A DNA stretch of 62,848 nt from Candidatus Sulfopaludibacter sp. SbA3 (GCA_945893365.1 CAMDED010000025.1:1-62848), one strand, 5' to 3'. Shown: positions 27,426 through 36,171, numbered from the stretch's first letter. The notes: a model not told the origin generated them from the letters alone. Numbers and translations are program-made.

Positions 27426-28520
27426 ATGCCACTTCCCGGGCGGCCGCTTTCGATTGCCATTGTCGGGCAGGGTTCGATGGGCCGCGCTCATTCGAACGCG
27501 TACCGGCAAGTCCCCCACTTCTTCGACACGCCGTTCGCGCCCCGCCTGAAGGTGATCTGCGGCCGGAATCAGACCGGTCTCGACCGGATGGCCTCGGTGT
27601 GGGGCTGGGAAGAGACGGCCACGGACTGGCGTCGGGTGGTGGAACGCAAGGATATCGACGTGGTCGATGTCGCGGTTCCGAATGCGCTGCACGCGCCCAT
27701 TGCGATTGCGGCCGCGGAGGCGGGCAAGATCGTGTTCTGCGAGAAGCCGCTCGCGGTTTCCGCCGAAGAGGGCGAACGCATGGTGGCGGCGGCGAGGCGG
27801 GTCCCGACCATGGTCTGGTTCAACTACCGGCGCGTGCCGGCCATCGCGTTCACCCGCCGGCTGATTGAGGAGGGGCGCATCGGCGGCGCGTTCCATTACA
27901 GGGCCACGTATTTGCAGGAGTGGGGCAACGATCCGTCGCGCCCGCCGGGCTGGAAAACGGACAGGTCGCAGGCGGGATCGGGTGTTTTGGGAGACCTGCT
28001 CTCGCACTCGATCGACACGGCGCTTTACCTGAACGGGCCGGTGAGGGAGGTTTCGGCGATGCTGCACACATTCGCGCCGGGACGGGACGTGGACGATGCC
28101 GTTCTCGCCTTGGCGCGTTTCGCGAACGGCTCAATCGGAACGTTTGAAGCGACGCGTTACGCCGTGGGATGCCGCAACCGGAATGCGTTTGAAATCCATG
28201 GGTCGCGGGGCATGGCGCGCTTCAATTTCGAGGACATGAACCGGCTGGAATTTCTGGACGCGGACGACGCGAAGAATTTGCAGGGCGCTCGCAATCTGCT
28301 GGTCACGGGGCCCGATCATCCCTATTCCGGTAACTTCTGGAAGCCGGGGCACATCATTGGATATGAGCACACGTTCATCGCCGCTCTGGCGGATTTTTTG
28401 GGCGCGCTCGGCCGCGGAGAAGCGTTTCACCCGGATTTCGAAGACGGACAAAAAGTCCAGCGCGTGCTTGAAGCGATTGCAAGCGCTTCGGCGGGCGGGC
28501 GCTGGTGTGCCGTAGAGTAG
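27426..28520 (+). CDS. Gfo/Idh/MocA-family oxidoreductase
   Basis: 364 residues, cytoplasmic. The N-terminal Rossmann fold has IAIVGQGSMGRAH (8-20) for NAD(P), then the family signature CEKPLA at about 108-113, whose Lys is catalytic, and a C-terminal alpha/beta domain with GSGVLGDLLSHSID near 180-193 (the active-site Asp and His region). These enzymes oxidise or reduce sugars, inositols and related compounds; the substrate cannot be read from sequence. It lies 6 nt after the NHL-protein gene and 17 nt before a zinc-ribbon gene, so co-transcription is likely. Confidence 0.88.
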   Translation: MPLPGRPLSIAIVGQGSMGRAHSNAYRQVPHFFDTPFAPRLKVICGRNQTGLDRMASVWGWEETATDWRRVVERKDIDVVDVAVPNALHAPIAIAAAEAGKIVFCEKPLAVSAEEGERMVAAARRVPTMVWFNYRRVPAIAFTRRLIEEGRIGGAFHYRATYLQEWGNDPSRPPGWKTDRSQAGSGVLGDLLSHSIDTALYLNGPVREVSAMLHTFAPGRDVDDAVLALARFANGSIGTFEATRYAVGCRNRNAFEIHGSRGMARFNFEDMNRLEFLDADDAKNLQGARNLLVTGPDHPYSGNFWKPGHIIGYEHTFIAALADFLGALGRGEAFHPDFEDGQKVQRVLEAIASASAGGRWCAVE

Positions 28521-28537
28521 ATGAGGAGGGAATTCCA

Positions 28538-29248
28538 ATGTTTACGTGGATCTGTCAGCAGTGCGGGCGCGAATGCCAGCCTTCCTGGACCGAGTGCCCC
28601 GATTGCGTGAAGCGGGCGGCAGCGCTTCCACCGCCGTCGGCCGCGCCGCCGCAGCCACCTCTCCCGCCGCAACCGCAGTATGCCGCGCCGCAGCCGCAGT
28701 ACGCCGCGTCGCAGCCGCCTCCTCCGCCCTATTCCTACGCCGTGCCCGCGCCCCGGCAGGCTATGCCCGCATGGCTCATGACGATTATCTTCGCGCTGGC
28801 GTTCGGCGGTCTGGTGGGCGGCGCGTATTACGCGATTCAGCTCATGCGCGGACCGCGTGACTCGCCGGCGGCCTCGGTTCAAGCGGAAAAGGCTCCAGCC
28901 GCCGAGGTGGGCGCATCCGCCAAAGGGCCGCATCCGCTCCTGAAGCATATCGAGATTGTGGGAATTCGCATCAACGAAGATGCGAAGAAAAAGACCCAAG
29001 TCCGGTTCGTGATCGTGAACCATTCCGGCGCGGAGATTACGGATCTGTCGGGCAGGGTTCATTTGATCGCGCGCACGGCGAAAGCGGGAGAGGCTCCGGT
29101 GGGCACGCTTACGCTGAAGACGCCGTCGCTCGGACCCTACGAATCGAAGGAAGTAAGCGCCGCTCTCGACACGAACCTGCGAGCTTACGAACTGCCCGAC
29201 TGGCAGAACGTCAGCGTGCAGGTGGAGATTACATCTCCGCAAATGTGA
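28538..29248 (+). CDS. Zinc-ribbon membrane protein with proline-rich linker
   Basis: 236 residues. A zinc ribbon lies at 5-23 (CQQCG and CPDC, four Cys). A proline/glutamine-rich linker with PQPQYAA repeats (30-72) precedes one membrane segment (about 78-98) and a C-terminal beta-rich domain (about 130-236, HIEIVGIRINEDAKKKTQ). GAGGAGGG lies 7 nt before the ATG. The ribbon is cytoplasmic and the beta domain presumably outside. A decayed partial copy of the same gene lies at 30429, and the start of a kinase-like gene follows both copies. Function unknown; a scaffold or sensor is possible. Confidence 0.8.
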   Translation: MFTWICQQCGRECQPSWTECPDCVKRAAALPPPSAAPPQPPLPPQPQYAAPQPQYAASQPPPPPYSYAVPAPRQAMPAWLMTIIFALAFGGLVGGAYYAIQLMRGPRDSPAASVQAEKAPAAEVGASAKGPHPLLKHIEIVGIRINEDAKKKTQVRFVIVNHSGAEITDLSGRVHLIARTAKAGEAPVGTLTLKTPSLGPYESKEVSAALDTNLRAYELPDWQNVSVQVEITSPQM

Positions 29249-29338
29249 CGTGATAGGATGAGCCTCAGGCAGAATCGATGACGGCTCGGGAAGGGATTCT
29301 TACCGCGCTGTTGGCCGCCGTCTGTGGCGGGTGGTTTG
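29245..29338 (+). repeat. 94-bp direct repeat, copy 1
   Basis: Identical in 93 of 94 bases to 30646-30739 (the mismatch is G at 29288 against A in the other copy). It covers the end of the zinc-ribbon gene, a short spacer and the first 20 codons of the kinase-like gene. It marks a tandem duplication of 1401 bp period. Confidence 0.9.
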
Positions 29339-29427
29339 AGCTCCGGATGGTAGCGGTGGTACGCGGACTCTTCGCTAAATCTGCCGCCGAAAACGGATCA
29401 AACGGATCAGATCATATTTTCAGTTGA
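29278..29427 (+). pseudogene. 5' fragment of the kinase-like gene
   Basis: The first 20 codons (MTAREGILTALLAAVCGGWF) match those of the intact gene at 30679, with one change. The frame then runs into unrelated sequence and stops at 29425-29427 after 49 codons. It is the truncated leftover of a duplicated kinase-like gene. It has no catalytic part. Confidence 0.75.
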
Positions 29428-29458
29428 CTCCCCGCCCCGCGGGAAGTAGACTCGTCCC

Positions 29459-30181
29459 ATGGTAACCACCAAACGTTTCATCATGACGCTTGCCCTTGTG
29501 GGCATCGGCGGTACCCTCTCCACAGCCCACGGGGCGGCCATCACCGTCCCGATTGGCCTCAGTCCTGGCGCTACTTACAGGATTGTTTTCATCACCAGCA
29601 CCGCGCGCGATGGTACGTCTACCGACATCGATATTTACAACGATTTCGTCACGACCGCAGCCGATCTTGATGCGGGATTGCTGTCCTTAGGCACCACATG
29701 GAAGGCTCTTGCTTCGACCGCTACCACGAATGTGCTCGCAAACACTGGCCTATCCGCCTTGGACACAACTACGCCCTTTTTCAACACGCGAGGGAACCGG
29801 ATCGCCACCGGGGTAACGGTTGGCGGCTCCGGTTTGTTCGGCGGGGGCTCCACCACTCATTTATCTACCCTATTTACAGAGACGGGGTCCGCACCACCAA
29901 TTAATGCTGCATTAACGGGTACGGCCCCGGATGGAACCACCTCCACCTCCCCACTCGGTGGCTCAAGCGTCATGTACGGACACCCGCAAAAGACGACCTT
30001 CGAATGGATCGCCGAAAGCCCGCTCGATAACACATATGTTGGCCTTTACTACGGCATCTCCGGGGACTTGACGGTACCGGGCACTCCCACCCCCGATCCC
30101 GAGCCCGCGACTATAGCGCTGACAGGACTGGGCGCGGCCCTGGCATTCGCTTTCTCGAAGGTTCGAAAAGCTCGAAATTAG
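29459..30181 (+). CDS. PEP-CTERM sorted exported protein
   Basis: 240 residues: signal peptide (1-25), a Thr/Ser/Gly-rich body without a recognised domain, and a C-terminal sorting signal of PEP-CTERM type: PDPEPATIALTGLG, a membrane segment and the basic end KVRKARN. Such proteins are cut by exosortase and kept at or released from the surface, often with exopolysaccharide. No exosortase gene is in the window. The gene sits between the two halves of a tandem duplication, so it was either inserted there or was part of the duplicated unit and lost elsewhere. Confidence 0.8.
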   Translation: MVTTKRFIMTLALVGIGGTLSTAHGAAITVPIGLSPGATYRIVFITSTARDGTSTDIDIYNDFVTTAADLDAGLLSLGTTWKALASTATTNVLANTGLSALDTTTPFFNTRGNRIATGVTVGGSGLFGGGSTTHLSTLFTETGSAPPINAALTGTAPDGTTSTSPLGGSSVMYGHPQKTTFEWIAESPLDNTYVGLYYGISGDLTVPGTPTPDPEPATIALTGLGAALAFAFSKVRKARN

Positions 30182-30428
30182 CCGGCCAAACTCCGGGGCT
30201 ATAACACTCGTGGACGCCACTGCGCACCCACTGCCGCCATCGCCGAACGTAATGACCCAATGCGCCGGCGGATTTCCCGCGGCGGCGCATCCTGCTCATA
30301 AAGCCGAGACACAGGTTCCCGAAATCCTTCACATGCCGAAGGCGCAACGCCGGTCAGGCCTTTTTCCGTATTCCAGTACCCGAGATGCGTAAATCCCCGC
30401 TTGATGCGTCCGATGAATGGCCTATCCG

Positions 30429-30625
30429 GATGCCGCGGTAGGGGCCGTGTACCTGGCCCTCGAAGAGATGCGCGGGCCCAAGGATGCACCGGCGGCTGCG
30501 GCTACCGTGGCGAAGGCTCCCGCGGGCGGCGCAACCGGCCAGGGGCCGCATCCACTCTTGAAGACATCGCAATTGTGAGAATTCGCATCACGGAAGACGC
30601 GAAAGAGAAGTCCCCGCAAATGTGC
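30429..30625 (+). pseudogene. Decayed copy of the zinc-ribbon gene
   Basis: Translation gives AVYLALEEMRGPKDAPAA, then GQGPHPLLK, then after a frame change IAIVRIRITEDAKEK joined directly to SPQM. These are the counterparts of residues about 88-150 and the last four residues of the intact gene at 28538. So this copy has lost its zinc ribbon and linker, has one frameshift near 30562, and has an internal deletion of some 70 codons. It directly precedes the second copy of the 94-bp repeat. Confidence 0.8.
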
Positions 30626-30645
30626 CGAGGAGACCTGAGCCGCCG

Positions 30646-30739
30646 GTGACGTGATAGGATGAGCCTCAGGCAGAATCGATGACGGCTCAGGAAGGGATTC
30701 TTACCGCGCTGTTGGCCGCCGTCTGTGGCGGGTGGTTTG
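30646..30739 (+). repeat. 94-bp direct repeat, copy 2
   Basis: Second copy of the repeat at 29245-29338 (93/94 identical). Here it runs on into the intact kinase-like gene, whereas copy 1 diverges after 20 codons. Confidence 0.9.
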
Positions 30740-32346
30740 TGCGGGAGAGACTGGCGCGCGCGCAGCGCCGCGAGGTCCGAAGCATGTTCGGACTCGGCGA
30801 GGCGATCCTCGCTGCCTCATCGCCGAAGGAAATACTAAGCCGGGTCGCCCGGGTGCTCCCCGAAGCCCTGGGCGAAGTGGAAGTCCGGCTGTATCTCTAC
30901 GACCGCTCGGCGCGCAGCCTCGACCGGATTCTGGATAAGCCTGAAGACGAGGGCGAAGCGATTTCGATCGAGTCGCCGCGCGGCATGGTCCAACGTGGCG
31001 TGGCGGTGTGTTTCAAGGACAAGACCCTCCTTGAAATTCCGGACACTCTTGCCAGCCCGTTCGCCGAGGACGACTCGCAATTGGTGGAGCTGACTCCGCC
31101 GCGGGCGCTGCTGTTCGTGCCGATGTTCGCTCAGGAGGACGTCATCGGCGTGCTCGAGATTCGCGACAATGGGCGCGCCAGAAAGTTCTGCCCCGACGGG
31201 GAAGCGGTGGCGCAGCATCTGGCGAATCAGATGGCGCTGGCGATCCGGCTGATGCGCCAGCGGGCGATGCAGGAGAAGCTTTCGCGATCGGAGAAGTTGG
31301 CCGCCGTCGGAAGGCTGGTCACCGGCGTCGTGAACGACTTGCAGGAGCCGCTAGCCGGGATTTCGAGCATGGCGGAACGCGCGCTGCGGGAAGGCGGAGG
31401 ATCGGAAGCGGAGCTCCGAAGAGTAGCGAAGCAGGCCCGTAAGGCCGAAGGAATCGTATCGAGGCTGGTAGCTTTCGCGCGCGCGGGGCAGGAAGAGTCG
31501 CGGCCGGTGGACATCGGCCGCGTGTTGCGGGCCCTGGTCGAATACAGGGACGAGGATTGGGCCGCGCGCGGCATCCATGTGCGTCTTTCGATCGGTGACG
31601 ATCCGTTGTTCGTGCTTGGGGCCGAAGGACAACTGGAACACGTGCTGCTGAATCTCCTGCTCTACGCCGAGCAGGCGCTCCCGGACGCGGGTCCGAAGTC
31701 GATCGGCATCCGCACGGCGTCGCTCGCGGGGCGCGCCTTCATCGATATCGAGTTCAGTTGCGGCGAAGGAGCGGCCGATCCTTTCGCGGCCGGCACGGAA
31801 GGCAGCGCGCTTGGCGTTTGCCGCGGCATCGTGGCGGCGCATGATGGAGAAATCACGCTCGCCCCGGGGGGGCCTGGGCTCTCGGCCTTCGAAGTCGCGC
31901 TGCCCTGCGCTCCCCCGGACACGCTTTCCGCTCTGAACCAGGCGCGAGAAGGGCGGACGGGCGCGCGCAGCCTGACCGCGCTGCTGATAGAGCCGGATGA
32001 GTTGGCGCAGGTGCATCTGGTGACGCTGCTGAGCGCGCGAGGTTACCGTGTTGTGCCCGTGCGAGGGGTCGACGAGGGCCTTGACCTCGCGGAGCGGATG
32101 CGCTTCGACGTCGCCTTCAGCGCGGCGCGTTTGCCGGACCGTAACCCGGCGGAGCCCTTCGGAAGCATCCGTCAGCAGGTTGACGCCTTCGTCTTGCTGG
32201 CCGATGGCGGTAACCTTGACGCCGCGCTGTGCATTGGCGCGGAAGGACGATTTGTGCTGGCGAAGCCCGTGGAGGCGGACCGTCTCGATCGGACCCTCGA
32301 AGCGGTTGAGACTTATCTGCGTCAGTTGCCGCTGGCCCATGTTTGA
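30679..32346 (+). CDS. GAF-type sensor with degenerate kinase and receiver domains
   Basis: 555 residues: a membrane segment at 5-20, a GAF-like domain (about 45-195), a dimerisation helix region (about 200-270), an ATPase-like domain (about 280-410) and a receiver-like domain (about 430-550). The H-box reads GRLVTGVVNDLQEPL, with Asn219 where the phospho-His should be. The N-box keeps LLNLLL but has Tyr for the second Asn. In the receiver FDVAFSAARLP, the phospho-Asp position is Ala482, while the KP lysine is kept. It therefore cannot act as an ordinary hybrid kinase. A regulatory or scaffold role is likely. The 5' end lies in a 94-bp repeat. Confidence 0.82.
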   Translation: MTAQEGILTALLAAVCGGWFVRERLARAQRREVRSMFGLGEAILAASSPKEILSRVARVLPEALGEVEVRLYLYDRSARSLDRILDKPEDEGEAISIESPRGMVQRGVAVCFKDKTLLEIPDTLASPFAEDDSQLVELTPPRALLFVPMFAQEDVIGVLEIRDNGRARKFCPDGEAVAQHLANQMALAIRLMRQRAMQEKLSRSEKLAAVGRLVTGVVNDLQEPLAGISSMAERALREGGGSEAELRRVAKQARKAEGIVSRLVAFARAGQEESRPVDIGRVLRALVEYRDEDWAARGIHVRLSIGDDPLFVLGAEGQLEHVLLNLLLYAEQALPDAGPKSIGIRTASLAGRAFIDIEFSCGEGAADPFAAGTEGSALGVCRGIVAAHDGEITLAPGGPGLSAFEVALPCAPPDTLSALNQAREGRTGARSLTALLIEPDELAQVHLVTLLSARGYRVVPVRGVDEGLDLAERMRFDVAFSAARLPDRNPAEPFGSIRQQVDAFVLLADGGNLDAALCIGAEGRFVLAKPVEADRLDRTLEAVETYLRQLPLAHV

Positions 32347-32364
32347 GCGACCGGGAGAGGGATC

Positions 32365-32847
32365 ATGAAACGACGTCTTGCACTCTGTATGCTTTTCACG
32401 CTGATCGCGGCGGTGCCGGGAAAGCCGCAGAAATATTCGGGACCGCGCCCGAAGAAGGTTGACGTTCCGTACCTGCTGCACGGGGACGACCTTGCCGAAA
32501 CCGAAGCCGCCGAAGCGCGGGAGGAGACTCGCAAGGACGACAAGATCTACGCGATCCAGGGAGCAAGTTCGCCCGCCCGGACGCCGCTGGCCGGGCCGAT
32601 CTTCATTCTGAAGACGGACAAGCTGGATGCGTCGCGCCTGGAGCTGTTCCGGCTGGAATCGAAGAACGGGCGGCGGGAAGTGACGATTTCGAGGAAAAAG
32701 AAAATCGTGTCCCGTCCGCTTCGGCTCTCCGTTTCACGCCTGGAAGACGGTTTGTACCGGATTGAAGTGGACCAGAGCCTGGAGAATGGGGAGTATGCGC
32801 TCTCGCCATCGGAGTCGAATCAGAGTTTCTGCTTCCAGGTCTATTGA
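32365..32847 (+). CDS. Exported protein of unknown function
   Basis: 160 residues with a signal peptide (1-17, LIAAVPG). The body is mixed-charge, with a basic stretch SRKKKIVSR near 108 and a beta-rich end. GAGAGGG lies just before the ATG. It is 18 nt downstream of the degenerate kinase gene and probably belongs to the same transcript. No family is recognised. It ends in Cys-Phe-Gln-Val-Tyr. Confidence 0.7.
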   Translation: MKRRLALCMLFTLIAAVPGKPQKYSGPRPKKVDVPYLLHGDDLAETEAAEAREETRKDDKIYAIQGASSPARTPLAGPIFILKTDKLDASRLELFRLESKNGRREVTISRKKKIVSRPLRLSVSRLEDGLYRIEVDQSLENGEYALSPSESNQSFCFQVY

Positions 32848-32889
32848 AGAGACGCTACCGGCGCCTTAACGAAATTCCGAGAAAGGGAA

Positions 32890-33507
32890 CTAAGCGAGCC
32901 CGCTCCGCTTGAGGGCGTAGTCCACCGCATCTTGCGGAACTTTGAATTCGGACATCGCGCCGTTGCCCATGAAACCGAGATCGTCGAAACCGGTCTTGCT
33001 CGTGTAAAAGGCGTCCACGACCATGTTGCGCGCCCAAGTGAAGAAGCGGATGCCTGGCGCGAGCGCGGGCGAATCGTTCTTGCGGTAGGCAATCAGATCG
33101 AGCATCGCGGTCTGCTGCCCAGGCTGCGCGTCCGCGAACATGGCGCCGTGGCGTTTCGTCATCTCGCGATCGAGCCAGCCCAAGCCGCCCGTGTAAATTT
33201 CCTTCAACTCGCTGTTGTTCGCGCAGAGCAGATCGATGTATTCCGGAGCGCCCGCTTCGAGCGCTCCCTTCGACTTCTCGTCGGGCGGGATAATCAGATC
33301 CGCCAAACGCCGCAGCGACCTGTATTCCTGCGCATTCAACGCCTTCGGTTTGTAGGGGCCCGCGGCCTTCTGGCTGGCTGCCTCCCGATGAACGTGCTGT
33401 GCGGCATCGAGCGTCAGCACGCCGGTACCGGAGGCTGTAAGCGCAGCCGACGCGCCGATCGTTCTAAGCGCGTCGCGCCGGGAAACATCGTCGAGGATCT
33501 TAAACAT
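32890..33507 (-). CDS. Gluconate 2-dehydrogenase subunit 3 family protein (Tat signal)
   Basis: 205 residues. The N-terminus VSRRDALRT carries a twin-arginine signal (R10-R11) followed by a hydrophobic stretch. The body matches the small (gamma) subunit of FAD-dependent gluconate/sugar dehydrogenases (LADLIIPPDEKSKGA; LGWLDREM). The start overlaps the GMC oxidoreductase stop by 8 nt. Because the large subunit has no signal of its own, this subunit is expected to carry the folded complex through the Tat pore. No cytochrome subunit follows; the cytochromes elsewhere in the window could serve. Confidence 0.88.
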   Translation of the reverse strand: MFKILDDVSRRDALRTIGASAALTASGTGVLTLDAAQHVHREAASQKAAGPYKPKALNAQEYRSLRRLADLIIPPDEKSKGALEAGAPEYIDLLCANNSELKEIYTGGLGWLDREMTKRHGAMFADAQPGQQTAMLDLIAYRKNDSPALAPGIRFFTWARNMVVDAFYTSKTGFDDLGFMGNGAMSEFKVPQDAVDYALKRSGLA

Positions 33508-35212
33508 TGCCCTTCCTCATTTCATCGGCCATGTATTCCGACATGCGCCAGGCAAACGCCACGATCGAGAGCGTTACGTTCTTGTCGGGATTGCTCACGA
33601 ACGAGGCTGCATCAGCCACGAAGAGGTTCTTCACTTCATGCGCCTGAGAAAACCGGTTCAGAACGCTGGTCTTCGGGTCGGCTCCCATCCGCACCGTGCC
33701 CGCTTCGTGGATGATGGTGCCGCCGACGGAAATTCCGCCATCCTCGCGCTCGGGATTCCGAAGTCCCGTTACCGTGCCGCCCATCGTCTCGATGATCTCG
33801 ACGAAGGTCTTGTGCATGTGCTTCGCCTGGTTGATCTCGTGCTCGCTCCAGCGCCAGTGAAACCGCAGCACGGGAATGCCCCATTGATCGACAACTTGCG
33901 GATCGATCTCGCAAAACGTGTGCTCGTTCGGGATCATCTCGCCGCGGCCGGAGAGGCCCACGCCCGTGCCGTACTCCGCGCGAATGCTCGATTTCAAGCC
34001 GACGCCGTAGCCTTCGTGGCGCCGCGCCGCGCCGTGAAACGTGCCGACGCCCGGCATGTTGAATCCGCCGCCAAGCTCCACGTGATAGCCCCGCGCGAAA
34101 TCCTTGTTCTTCTTGTCCCACAGCCACCACGGGATGTACATGTGCATGCCGCCGATGCCGTCGGAGTTGTGTTTCGGCAGACCTTCAAGCGCCGGGATGC
34201 GGCCGCTGAGTCCATAGCCGACGGTGTCGGTGAGATTGCGTCCCGCCATGCCGGACGAGTTCGCCAAGCCGTTCGAGAAGCGCGGGGATTTCGAATTCAG
34301 CAACAGCCGCGCCGATTCGCAGGCGCTCGCGGCAACCACCACTGCGCGGCACTTGATGGTTTTCTCGGTGCGCGTGAGCTTGTCGATGTAGGAGACCGCG
34401 CTGACCTTTCCGTCGTCGCCGGCGATGAGCTCGCGCGCCATGGCGTTTGCGATTACCGTCAGCCGTCCGGTCTTCATGGCGGGGAACACCATCGCCTGGC
34501 TGGAGGAAAAGGCCGACGCCGTCTGGCAGCCGCGTCCGCACTGGCCGCAGTAGTGGCAGGCGGCGCGCCCATGAATGGACTTGGTGAGCATCGCCATTCG
34601 CGACGGAATCACGGGGATGTTGAGCTTGCCGCAGGCCCGTTTGATGAGAACTTCATGCACGCGAGGCGGGATCGGAGGAAGAAAGTTACCATCGGGGGCG
34701 CTGCGAATGCCTTCGTGAGTGCCCGTAACGCCGATGAAGCCTTCGGCCTTGTCGTAGTAGGGCGCGATCTCGTCGTAGGTCACCGGCCAGTCCGTGCCGA
34801 GGCCGTCGGTCGAGTACGGTTTGAAGTCGTAGTCGGAGAAGCGGAGAGAGATACGGCCGTAATGGTTGGTGCGCCCGCCGACGATTCGGGAGCGAAACCA
34901 GCGGAACTTGTTGCCGGGGGCGACCGTGTAGGGTTCCCCCTCGATTTCCCAGAAGCCGTTGGGCGCGGCGAAGTAGCCCCATTGCTGTTTGCCGAAGTAG
35001 ATCTCAGCCGCCGCGCCCGCCCCGCGATGGGGCACCTGATAGGGCGTCACGTGCTCTTTGAAGTCCTTCACCGGGTTGAGTTGCGGGCCGGCTTCAAGGA
35101 GGGTCACCTTGAAGCCCAGGTCGGTGAGAACTTTTACGGCGGTGCCGCCGCCGGCTCCGGAGCCGATGACGACGATGTCATGCACCTGGGTGCGGGGTTG
35201 GACTTGAGACAT
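33500..35212 (-). CDS. GMC-family FAD dehydrogenase large subunit
   Basis: 570 residues: N-terminal FAD-binding IVVIGSGAGGGTAV (13-26) and LLEAGP, and the C-terminal GMC end with the HEAGTVRMG segment and FVADAASFVSNPDKNV. A cysteine cluster CHYCGQCGRGC lies near 217-227, similar to the Fe-S binding cysteines of bacterial FAD glucose dehydrogenases of this type. It probably oxidises a sugar or other polyol in the periplasm after export with its Tat-bearing partner. The ATG at 35212 is used; a GTG at 35230 in frame is possible. There is no clear ribosome site for either. Confidence 0.88.
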   Translation of the reverse strand: MSQVQPRTQVHDIVVIGSGAGGGTAVKVLTDLGFKVTLLEAGPQLNPVKDFKEHVTPYQVPHRGAGAAAEIYFGKQQWGYFAAPNGFWEIEGEPYTVAPGNKFRWFRSRIVGGRTNHYGRISLRFSDYDFKPYSTDGLGTDWPVTYDEIAPYYDKAEGFIGVTGTHEGIRSAPDGNFLPPIPPRVHEVLIKRACGKLNIPVIPSRMAMLTKSIHGRAACHYCGQCGRGCQTASAFSSSQAMVFPAMKTGRLTVIANAMARELIAGDDGKVSAVSYIDKLTRTEKTIKCRAVVVAASACESARLLLNSKSPRFSNGLANSSGMAGRNLTDTVGYGLSGRIPALEGLPKHNSDGIGGMHMYIPWWLWDKKNKDFARGYHVELGGGFNMPGVGTFHGAARRHEGYGVGLKSSIRAEYGTGVGLSGRGEMIPNEHTFCEIDPQVVDQWGIPVLRFHWRWSEHEINQAKHMHKTFVEIIETMGGTVTGLRNPEREDGGISVGGTIIHEAGTVRMGADPKTSVLNRFSQAHEVKNLFVADAASFVSNPDKNVTLSIVAFAWRMSEYMADEMRKGNV

Positions 35213-35328
35213 GAAATCAAGTGATAGCACAGGCGGACGCGCGAATCAAAGCCGGCCGGCGGGCCTGTTCAAACCTCCGCGGGCCTCCGGAAGCCTACGG
35301 ACGCGCCGCACCGGAGTAGAATGATCTC

Positions 35329-36171
35329 ATGCTACGCGTCCTTTCCCTCTTCGCCGCCGTTTCCGCACTCGGCGCGGAGTTGCCCCCATTCACGATCGCG
35401 GGCATCCGGGTTACACCCGAGGCGTGGGACAAGCAGGCGAATCTCGCCCGCATCGTACACTATACGCGCGCCGCCGCCGCCAAGGGCGCTCAGGTCGTCG
35501 TCACGCCTGAAGGCTTCCTCGAAGGGTACGTGGCGAATATCAAGAATCATCCCGGCATCAGCCGCGAAAAGTACGCAAGCATCGGGGAGACCATCGACGG
35601 GAGCCGCCTCAGTCCTGCGCTCGATACCCTGCGCAGCCTTGCGAACGAGCTGAAGATCCATCTCGTCGCGTGCTTTGCCGAGAGGCAGGGCGAGCGGATG
35701 TTCAACGCGCTCGCGATCTTCTCGCCGCAAGGCGAGATCGCCATGCGCTACCAAAAGGCGCATAACGACGACGATGAGCCGTTCAACGCCACCGGCGCCA
35801 AGTTCCCGGTAGTGGATACGCCGCTCGGCCGATGGGGCACGCTCATCTGCTTCGACCGCCAGTTGCCGGAGACGTCGCGCATCCTGGCCGTGAAGGGCGC
35901 GCAGCTCATCATCGTTCCCGCGTGGGGCGCTTCAGGCGATATGAACGACGCCATGATGCGCACGCGCGCATTCGAGAACAGCGTCTGGGTGGCTTTCGTG
36001 CACCCCAAGCGGTTCCTGCTCATCGACCCGGGAGGCAGGATCGTGGCCGAGGACGATCCGGCAGAAGGGGATCAGGTGGTCACGGGAAAGGTCGCCATCG
36101 ATCACCGTATCGGCCGCGGAGCGATTCGCAGCCGCAAGCCGCGGTTGTACGAAGAACTGCTCAAGAACTGA
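35329..36171 (+). CDS. Exported carbon-nitrogen hydrolase (nitrilase superfamily)
   Basis: 280 residues. A signal peptide (1-16, SALGAE) precedes a nitrilase fold with the full catalytic triad: E61 in TPEGF, K143 in YQKAHN and C174 in LICFDRQ. Such enzymes cleave amides, nitriles or N-carbamoyl compounds. Members with a clean signal peptide are less common, as most act in the cytoplasm. The gene stands alone, divergent from the GMC gene and convergent with the DUF1552 gene 15 nt away. Substrate unknown. Confidence 0.85.
   Translation: MLRVLSLFAAVSALGAELPPFTIAGIRVTPEAWDKQANLARIVHYTRAAAAKGAQVVVTPEGFLEGYVANIKNHPGISREKYASIGETIDGSRLSPALDTLRSLANELKIHLVACFAERQGERMFNALAIFSPQGEIAMRYQKAHNDDDEPFNATGAKFPVVDTPLGRWGTLICFDRQLPETSRILAVKGAQLIIVPAWGASGDMNDAMMRTRAFENSVWVAFVHPKRFLLIDPGGRIVAEDDPAEGDQVVTGKVAIDHRIGRGAIRSRKPRLYEELLKN

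Noticed and set aside
25851-28067. 738-codon minus-strand open frame
   Set aside because: Composition is that of a shadow (Arg, His, Asp rich); the plus strand has NHL repeats and a Gfo/Idh/MocA gene.
30199-30489. Minus-strand frame with GYWNTEKGLTG
   Set aside because: No family recognised, and it runs into the decayed zinc-ribbon copy; too weak to call.
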